DNA of 21,196 bases from Kiritimatiellia bacterium (GTDB lineage: Bacteria > Verrucomicrobiota > Kiritimatiellia > SLAD01): positions 1 through 21,196 of the forward strand of contig SLCI01000038.1 of assembly GCA_007125875.1 (NCBI GenBank), written 5' to 3'. The notes below the pieces were generated by a model. The model was not told where the DNA came from. It ran no database searches and saw only the letters and a list, made by a program, of their open reading frames with translations. Of this stretch, positions 15,974-21,196 are shown piece after piece. The translations under genes were made by a program, and so were the position numbers. Within the stretch, counting starts at the first letter, position 1. The number at the start of each line of letters is the position of its first letter.

Positions 15974-16932
15974 GCCGTGTGACCCCCAATCCTGCGCAGA
16001 TCGATCGCTTCGCGAAATGGATGCCCTCGTCTGGTCAGGTGCAAGCATTTGATTTCTGTTCGGGTGGGGAAGGGGTGCTATTCCCGCCCGCCGGAGCTGC
16101 GGGAGCGCTCGAATCGTTCTTCTTGAATGCCGCGCATCAATACGGCTTTTGGTATATGGAAGACGGGCGATACACTCAACCGATGATTGCCGCCGTCGAT
16201 GGTGTGAATCGCAAAGGGTCTGACTACCTCTTTTACTGTTTCCAACGCGCGCTGAATCACCAAGCAGACTTCTTCTCGATTGCCCATATGAAGAAGATGA
16301 CGGACGCCGACTGGGACGCTGTCTTTCATGACGATCATGGTCAGAACCCCTTGCCCATGTGGCCTGAGCATTTGGACCTGATTCACCAATATGTCGATTG
16401 GTTCGAGCAAAACGAATCAACTCCGCAAGCCTTGATTGATGCCGCGAATGCATCTGAACACGTCTTGGCGACTTTCCTTGAACTGGTCGGACAAGTGCCG
16501 GGATATCGTGAAGACCCCATGCAGAAGAAGCTAATGTTGCTGGCGGTGATTCTGGAAAATCGTCCAGAGGGTTTCCTGCGCGTGAATGATCCCGAAGCTG
16601 CCGTCCCCATCATTGACTATCATCTGCAGCGTAGCGCGCTGCGGACGGGGCTGGTGCAGGTACACGATGATGACTTGCGAAAGCGACTGTTAGCGCGTGC
16701 CGAAGTGAGTGCATCGGATGAACACGCGATTCGCGAGGCCACCTACCGGGCGATTGAAGCCTTGGTCAAGCAGTCGGGCCTCTCCGTCGCAGCAATCGAC
16801 TATTTCTTTTTCACCAATCGCACACGGTGCCCCGAAATGACGGCGCCGCAATGCGAGGTATGTCCCGTAAACGACATTTGCGCCCATGAGACAGAACTCT
16901 TTCAGCCGATTTTTCGAACAACAGCGTATTAA
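15970..16932 (+). CDS. Uncharacterised protein with EndoIII-like C-terminal Fe-S cysteine cluster
   Basis: I do not recognise this 320-residue protein with certainty. Four cysteines near the C-terminus (287, 295, 298, 304; C-x7-C-x2-C-x5-C) closely resemble the 4Fe-4S loop of endonuclease III and MutY (C-x6-C-x2-C-x5-C). The preceding helical part (DYHLQRSALRTGLV, then a run ending EHAIREATYRAIEALVKQSG) recalls helix-hairpin-helix glycosylase-fold proteins, including the queuosine salvage hydrolase family (DUF2419/Qng1). Middle segments such as DYLFYCFQRALNHQADFFSI and LPMWPEHLDLIHQYVDWFE fit the latter loosely. No signal peptide or membrane segment is present, so it is cytoplasmic. The start overlaps the argH stop as ATGA, so it is co-expressed with argH. 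A nucleoside or base N-glycosidase role is a guess. Confidence 0.8.
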   Translation: MSRVTPNPAQIDRFAKWMPSSGQVQAFDFCSGGEGVLFPPAGAAGALESFFLNAAHQYGFWYMEDGRYTQPMIAAVDGVNRKGSDYLFYCFQRALNHQADFFSIAHMKKMTDADWDAVFHDDHGQNPLPMWPEHLDLIHQYVDWFEQNESTPQALIDAANASEHVLATFLELVGQVPGYREDPMQKKLMLLAVILENRPEGFLRVNDPEAAVPIIDYHLQRSALRTGLVQVHDDDLRKRLLARAEVSASDEHAIREATYRAIEALVKQSGLSVAAIDYFFFTNRTRCPEMTAPQCEVCPVNDICAHETELFQPIFRTTAY

Positions 16933-16948
16933 TATTCAGCACGCTTTA

Positions 16949-16970
16949 GGGGCAACCGCCATGTTGCCCT
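16949..16970 (+). other. Hairpin between the Fe-S protein gene and trpB2
   Basis: GGGCAAC (16950-16956) pairs perfectly with GTTGCCC (16963-16969) around CGCCAT, extendable by one G-T pair. It begins 17 bp after the stop codon at 16932. The tail (TGACAATGTG) has no T-run, so it is not a classic terminator; it could be a transcript-end stabilising stem or an operator. Confidence 0.4.
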
Positions 16971-17027
16971 GACAATGTGTAGAAAAGTTTTGGCAACTGC
17001 TATTACAACATTGAAAGGAATGACGAG

Positions 17028-18341
17028 ATGAGCCAGGAAGTTAAATTTAATTTGCCCGCGTCCGAGATCCCAAAGGAATGGTATAACCTCGCGCCAGACT
17101 TCCCCGTGCCCATGGAGCCGCCATTGCATCCCGGCACGCGTGAACCCGCCTCGGCCGATGATATGCGCGCGATCTTTCCCGATAACCTGATTGAGCAGGA
17201 AGTCACACAGGAGCGCTATGTGGAAATTCCTGAACCAGTGCGCGAAATTTATGCTTTATGGCGTCCGACGCCCTTGCTCCGCGCGGTCCGCCTGGAGAAG
17301 GCCCTCAACACACCTGCGCACATCTACTACAAGTATGAAGGGGTCAGCCCCGCGGGCAGCCATAAACCGAACTCCGCGGTGCCTCAAGCCTTCTACAACA
17401 AAGAAGCCGGCATCAAGCGGCTGGCGACGGAAACGGGCGCGGGCCAATGGGGCTCATCGCTTGCCATGGCCTGTCAGCTCTTCGGCATCGAGTGCGTGGT
17501 CTACATGGTGCGCGTAAGTTTTGAACAGAAACCGTATCGCAAATTGATGATGCACACATGGGGCGCAACGGTTCATCCGAGTCCCAGTCTGGCGACAGAT
17601 TTTGGGCGAAAAATATTGGCTGAAGACCCGGATTGTGTCGGTTCCCTTGGGATTGCCATTAGTGAAGCGATTGAGGATACGATTAAGACGCCGGATACCA
17701 AATATGCGCTCGGCAGCGTATTAAATCATGTTTGCCTGCATCAAAGCGTGATTGGGCAAGAGACGATCAAGCAAATGGAAATGGCTGGCGAAGGACCGGA
17801 CATCGTGATCGGTTGTGCCGGCGGTGGTAGCAACTTTGCGGGTATGGCGTTTCCGTTTATTGGGCGCAACCTGCGCGAAGGAAAATCGGTCAAGTTGCTC
17901 GCCGTTGAACCAGAATCCTGTCCGACATTGACGAAAGGTGAGATGCGCTACGATTTTGGCGATACGGCCGAAACAACGCCGCTCCTGAAGATGTACACGT
18001 TAGGCCATGATTTCATGCCGCCTAGCATCCACTCCGGCGGTTTGCGTTATCACGGTATGTCGCCGATGGTCAGCCACGCAAAGGAACTCGGCTTGATCGA
18101 TGCTAAATCCTATCCGCAAAGCCAAATCTTCGAAGCAGCCGTGCTGTTTGCGCGCACCGAGGGGCTCGTGCCGGCACCTGAACCCGCCCATGCCATTCGC
18201 GCCGTCATCGATGAAGCCGAGAAGGCGCGCGAATCTGGCGAGAAAAAAGTCATCCTATTCAATCTTTGTGGGCATGGCATGCTGGATTTAGCAGCCTATG
18301 AGACGTATCTTTCCGGTAATATGGAGGATCCAAGAGCATGA
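17028..18341 (+). CDS. trpB: TrpB2-type tryptophan synthase beta-like PLP enzyme
   Basis: Joins indole and serine (or a similar acceptor) to give tryptophan using PLP. The 437-residue length and the N-terminal extension (IPKEWYNLAPDFPVPMEPPL) are those of the TrpB2 / TrpB-like group rather than the roughly 400-residue TrpB1. Visible motifs: RPTPLLRA, the Schiff-base lysine in AGSHKPNSA (Lys113), catalytic Glu135 in ATETGAGQWGSSLA, and the phosphate-binding loop GCAGGGSNF (262-270). AAAGGAA precedes the ATG. No trpA or other trp gene is close, consistent with TrpB2 enzymes that act without TrpA, often as indole salvage. The stop codon overlaps the next start as ATGA. Confidence 0.94.
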   Translation: MSQEVKFNLPASEIPKEWYNLAPDFPVPMEPPLHPGTREPASADDMRAIFPDNLIEQEVTQERYVEIPEPVREIYALWRPTPLLRAVRLEKALNTPAHIYYKYEGVSPAGSHKPNSAVPQAFYNKEAGIKRLATETGAGQWGSSLAMACQLFGIECVVYMVRVSFEQKPYRKLMMHTWGATVHPSPSLATDFGRKILAEDPDCVGSLGIAISEAIEDTIKTPDTKYALGSVLNHVCLHQSVIGQETIKQMEMAGEGPDIVIGCAGGGSNFAGMAFPFIGRNLREGKSVKLLAVEPESCPTLTKGEMRYDFGDTAETTPLLKMYTLGHDFMPPSIHSGGLRYHGMSPMVSHAKELGLIDAKSYPQSQIFEAAVLFARTEGLVPAPEPAHAIRAVIDEAEKARESGEKKVILFNLCGHGMLDLAAYETYLSGNMEDPRA

Positions 18342-18922
18342 ACCAGCGCAAAAGCCGAATAGTAATCACCGTTTTTCTCGGTGGCTTAGTGGGGTTTTGT
18401 GCATTTTTTACGCTAGGACTATCGCCTTATTTAAAGGCGGCAGCCGAGCGTAGTGATGCCTTTCATCTGCTCGGAAAATGCGTCGAGATTCCGGCTGGCG
18501 ACGTGCTCGTAATTGAACAACGCGGCGAGCGACGCGAAATCCGTTTGATCGGCATCGAAGCTCCGCGTATGGACGGTGATGCCGAGCTGGTTGAGCAAGC
18601 GACAGGGCTTGAGCGTGATCCCCAATGGGTTGCGCAACAGGGGCAAGTGTCCCGTAACACCTTGGCGGCTTGGATTTATCGACGCGGTTTACACGTCACT
18701 TATCCCTGGGGTGAGGATGCTTTGGATGAGCAGGGGAGACATTGGGCCTATGCGGCCGTTGCCGGGGTCGACCTCTCGCGTAAACTTTTGCAAGGCGGCC
18801 AAGTCTTTGCAAAGCCGACCGACGAGCCCCATCCAAACGCGGAAATGTATGCCGAAATGGAAGCGCAAGCACGCGATCGCCAGCTCGGTATATGGCGTGA
18901 CCAAACCGTCAGCCTGTTTTAG
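18338..18922 (+). CDS. Membrane-anchored thermonuclease-like (SNase-fold) protein
   Basis: The 194-residue product has an N-terminal membrane or signal segment (about 8-30, FLGGLVGFCAFFTLGL), so the rest is extracytoplasmic. Residues about 45-190 follow the staphylococcal nuclease plan: GDVLVIEQ, then REIRLIGIEAP (Arg69, equivalent to Arg35), then EQGRHWAYAAVAGVDLSRKL (Arg134, equivalent to Arg87), then the family ending EAQARDRQLGIWR. The segment where the catalytic Glu43 is expected (QQGQVSRNTLAAW, about 100-112) has no glutamate, so nuclease activity is doubtful; binding of nucleic acid or another ligand is possible. It is translationally coupled to trpB2 by ATGA overlap. The palindromic array begins 24 bp after its stop. 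Confidence 0.82.
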   Translation: MNQRKSRIVITVFLGGLVGFCAFFTLGLSPYLKAAAERSDAFHLLGKCVEIPAGDVLVIEQRGERREIRLIGIEAPRMDGDAELVEQATGLERDPQWVAQQGQVSRNTLAAWIYRRGLHVTYPWGEDALDEQGRHWAYAAVAGVDLSRKLLQGGQVFAKPTDEPHPNAEMYAEMEAQARDRQLGIWRDQTVSLF

Positions 18923-18945
18923 GTACCGAAGCGTCTCAGGCGTAA

Positions 18946-19087
18946 TTTTCCAACGATTGGAAAAACGCTTCAAAAAGTTTCCAATGATTGGAAAAAACAG
19001 CCGAGAATCTTCCAACGATTGGAAAACGGGCCGAAATTTCTTCCAACGATTGGAAAAATCGTGGAAATTCTTTCCAACGACTGGAAA
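18946..19087. repeat. Array of five palindromes at exact 31-bp period
   Basis: Five copies of TTCCAA(C/T)GATTGGAA have centres at 18955, 18986, 19017, 19048 and 19079, every interval being exactly 31 bp. Copy 2 (TTCCAATGATTGGAA) is a perfect palindrome; copies 1, 3 and 4 have CGA at the centre; copy 5 ends CTGGAA. Flanking T and A extend some arms to 7-8 bases (copy 1: TTTTCCAA/TTGGAAAA). The 16-bp spacers differ but keep an A-rich start, a trace of gccgaRaat in spacers 2-3 and an ATTYC-like end, so the units look like diverged 31-bp tandem repeats. The array fills most of the 259-bp gap (18923-19181) between the nuclease-like gene and the GH13 gene. About 31 bp is three helical turns, placing all copies on one DNA face. 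Confidence 0.95.
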
Positions 19088-19181
19088 ACGGGCTGCTCAG
19101 CGTGAATTCGCTTTGAAACAAGGCGAATAATTTCAGGATTACGCCCTTGATCTTTTTGCCTCGCTGGTGTCTTCTAAACGA

Positions 19182-21196
19182 ATGATAAAACGCTTTACTC
19201 TTTTGTGGCTGACGCTGTTTATCGTGGCTTTTCAGCAAAGTGCTTGGGGGCTACCTGAGGATTATGGTGCAACCCGGCACGACGGCGGAGTGATGTTCCG
19301 GGTCTGGGCGCCGAATGTGGGTTCGGTTCATGTGATGGGCGAGTTCAATCAATGGAGCACGACAAGCCTGCCAATGGTCGAGGAAGAGTCAGGCGTTTGG
19401 GCGCTCAATGTGCCCGAGGCCCAGCCGGGGCAGACGTATCGGTATGTGATCGATGAGACTTATTGGAAGCGTGATCCGCGCGGGGCGCGCGCGGTGCATT
19501 CCGGTGCGAATATGCCATCGGTGATTTACGATCATAGCGCCTACGAATGGCAAAGTGACCGGCCAGCGCCTCCGTCATTGGAGGAGTTGGTGATTTATGA
19601 GTTACACATCGGCACCTTCAACGATCTTGATCCTACCTATCCCGGCGCTTCCAACTTTGATGCGGCGCGTGAGAAGTTGGATCATTTGGTTAGTCTCGGC
19701 GTAAACGCAGTCGAAATCATGCCGGTTGCCGAGTTTCCGGGCAGCCGCAGTTGGGGCTACAATCCGACGGATCTGTTCTCAGTCCAAAACCGCACCTATG
19801 GGGGACCGGACGCGTTAAAGCGATTCGTCGATGCATGTCACCAGCGCGGCCTGATCGTGCTGCTGGATATTGTCCATAATCATTATGGCCCGGGCGATTT
19901 GGAATACTCGATTGGCAATTTTACCGGGCCGGCCCCGGATGGTGACATCTATTTCTATCAGGATCCGGCCCGCGCCATGACCCGTTGGGGCCCCCGCCCA
20001 AACTATGATGAGCCTCAGGTGCGTAGTTTCATTAAGGACAACGCCCGCATGTGGCTAGCGGATTATCGTATCGACGGGTTTCGCTGGGATGCCACCAAAT
20101 ATATTCGTCAGCAGACCAACGGGGTAACAATTGCGGAGGGCGAAAGCCTGATTAAGGAAGTGAACGAGTTAATACAGGTTGAGTTTCCGAATGCGATCAA
20201 TATTGCCGAGGATTTACAGCAGAATTCGGAGGTGACCGCGCCGTTACCGGGAGGACTTGGTTTCGACAGCGATTGGCATACGGGGTTCCATTTCGAATTC
20301 ATTGAGGAGCTGACCAACAGCGTGCCTGATTTGGTGCGACTGCGTGAGCGATTGAGTTTCGGGAACTTTACGCGCCGCGTGATTTATACGGAGTCGCATG
20401 ACGAAGTTGGTGTGCTGAATCAAAAGGTACGCGTGCCGGTCCGCTTGAATCCTGCGGACCCAACCAGTGATACGGCGCGTAGCAAGAGCCTGTTGGCGGC
20501 CGGGTTTCTGTTCACGGCGCCGGGTATTCCAATGCTGTTTCAGGGGCAGGAGATGTACGAGACGTTGGCATTCAATGACGACGTCCCTGTCCGTTGGGAG
20601 CTCACCAATACGTACAGCGGTATTTTGCAGTTCTACAAAGACGCTGTCCACTTGCGGCGCGATGTGTATGGCGTTACCGGCGGCTTGACCGGCTCGGTGG
20701 CGACGGCCACGGTTCAGACCTCTTTTGCGGGCAATGAGCTACTGACTCTGCATAGGCGTAATAGCGGCAGTAACCCTGCCGACGTCTTCGTGGTCGGCAA
20801 TTTTAGCGACAATTTTCTGGATGGCAGCAATGGAGGAGATTGGATCGATTGGCCTGCGAATACCGCTGGAGACTGGTATGCAGTTTTGAATAGTGGCTCA
20901 AGTCGCTATGGGGTTTCAGATTTTGGTAGTACGACTGTCACGGTCTTTCCTTCAGACGGCGTTCATAGCTCGCCGCGTGGCCAGGTCTATATGGCACCGT
21001 GGAGCGTGATCGTATTTTCCCGCACGCCGATGCCAGACGACTATACTTCGGTCAATCTGGCAGGGACTGCCAATGCCGGTATGGAGGAAATTCAGCGCCA
21101 TATTTGGCAGATTGATCGATCCCTGGCGGCAGGCAACTACTCCTTCCGTTTCACCGCGCCGGGGGTAAGCTGGGGAGCGGGTACCATCAGTCCCAC
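19182..21196 (+). CDS. Secreted GH13 alpha-amylase/branching-enzyme-like protein, 3' end outside window
   Basis: Acts on alpha-1,4-glucans such as starch or glycogen outside the cytoplasm. The frame is open from the ATG at 19182 to the window edge (671 codons seen). A Sec signal peptide (about 1-23, ending QQSAWG) is followed by a CBM48/E-set domain (about 25-115; MFRVWAPNVGSVHVMGEFNQ then W). The GH13 barrel begins near LVIYELHIGTF and has all four conserved regions: DIVHNH (229-234), GFRWD with nucleophile Asp303, INIAEDL with acid/base Glu343, and ESHDEVG with Asp407. The order and sequence resemble branching enzymes and maltooligosyltrehalose hydrolases, but secretion argues for a degradative or periplasmic role. 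After a C-terminal beta domain (to about 610) a further domain begins (NYSFRFTAPG). No clear Shine-Dalgarno site or promoter was found. Confidence 0.92.
   Translation, partial: MIKRFTLLWLTLFIVAFQQSAWGLPEDYGATRHDGGVMFRVWAPNVGSVHVMGEFNQWSTTSLPMVEEESGVWALNVPEAQPGQTYRYVIDETYWKRDPRGARAVHSGANMPSVIYDHSAYEWQSDRPAPPSLEELVIYELHIGTFNDLDPTYPGASNFDAAREKLDHLVSLGVNAVEIMPVAEFPGSRSWGYNPTDLFSVQNRTYGGPDALKRFVDACHQRGLIVLLDIVHNHYGPGDLEYSIGNFTGPAPDGDIYFYQDPARAMTRWGPRPNYDEPQVRSFIKDNARMWLADYRIDGFRWDATKYIRQQTNGVTIAEGESLIKEVNELIQVEFPNAINIAEDLQQNSEVTAPLPGGLGFDSDWHTGFHFEFIEELTNSVPDLVRLRERLSFGNFTRRVIYTESHDEVGVLNQKVRVPVRLNPADPTSDTARSKSLLAAGFLFTAPGIPMLFQGQEMYETLAFNDDVPVRWELTNTYSGILQFYKDAVHLRRDVYGVTGGLTGSVATATVQTSFAGNELLTLHRRNSGSNPADVFVVGNFSDNFLDGSNGGDWIDWPANTAGDWYAVLNSGSSRYGVSDFGSTTVTVFPSDGVHSSPRGQVYMAPWSVIVFSRTPMPDDYTSVNLAGTANAGMEEIQRHIWQIDRSLAAGNYSFRFTAPGVSWGAGTISP

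Noticed and set aside
18946..19087. CRISPR array
   Set aside because: The repeat is only 15 bp with 16-bp spacers that are partly related to each other, and no cas gene is nearby.
18576..19238. Open reading frames on both strands across the palindrome array
   Set aside because: They are made by the repeated TTCCAA/TTGGAA units cycling through frames and overlap the nuclease-like gene out of frame; no ribosome site or family resemblance.

Overview
The window is about 21.2 kb of ordinary bacterial chromosome, moderately GC-rich and densely packed with 15 complete protein genes and one gene cut by the right edge. No rRNA, tRNA, CRISPR array, insertion sequence or phage gene was seen. The mix of genes suggests a Gram-negative-type bacterium of the PVC group (Verrucomicrobiota/Kiritimatiellota/Lentisphaerota-like). 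It includes a ResB/CcsA (system II) cytochrome c maturation operon with a long extracytoplasmic N-terminus on CcsA, an animal-like UDP-glucose dehydrogenase, a TrpB2-type enzyme without trpA, and an STN domain fused to a subtilisin. The taxon is an inference from family resemblance only.

Layout. A strong hairpin terminator (70-103) closes the leftward ppdK gene (129-2891). A divergent spacer leads to rightward ugd (3085-4473) and a small AsmA-like membrane protein (4487-5167). These converge with a leftward operon read in the order sigma factor (7200-8027), apt (6661-7182), secreted STN-subtilase (5172-6680). From a divergent promoter region a rightward operon follows: His-rich lipoprotein (8282-8968), ResB (8965-10089), CcsA (10089-12047). 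Its members are joined by stop/start overlaps. A leftward MpaB/DUF2236-family gene (11998-12813) overlaps the ccsA 3' end. Then come rightward rpmE (12998-13213) with its terminator, prfA (13303-14388), argH (14567-15973) coupled to an unrecognised Fe-S protein (15970-16932), and trpB2 (17028-18341) coupled to a membrane-anchored nuclease-like protein (18338-18922). After a 259-bp gap, a secreted GH13 alpha-glucan enzyme begins at 19182 and runs off the window.

The most unusual structure is non-coding. Between the nuclease-like gene and the GH13 gene lie five copies of the palindrome TTCCAA(C/T)GATTGGAA whose centres are exactly 31 bp apart (18955, 18986, 19017, 19048, 19079), about three helical turns. 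It is too short-period for CRISPR and produces spurious open reading frames. Other points of interest are the EndoIII-like cysteine cluster in the argH-coupled protein, the STN-protease fusion, the nuclease-like protein with one catalytic residue apparently missing, and two promoters sharing the form TTGACA-N16-TACG(C/T)T.

Most of the window is housekeeping: pyruvate/PEP interconversion, sugar nucleotide synthesis, purine salvage, transcription initiation, cytochrome c assembly, translation, and arginine biosynthesis. The envelope and extracellular products (AsmA-like protein, protease, lipoprotein, nuclease-like protein, GH13 enzyme) are the least characterised.
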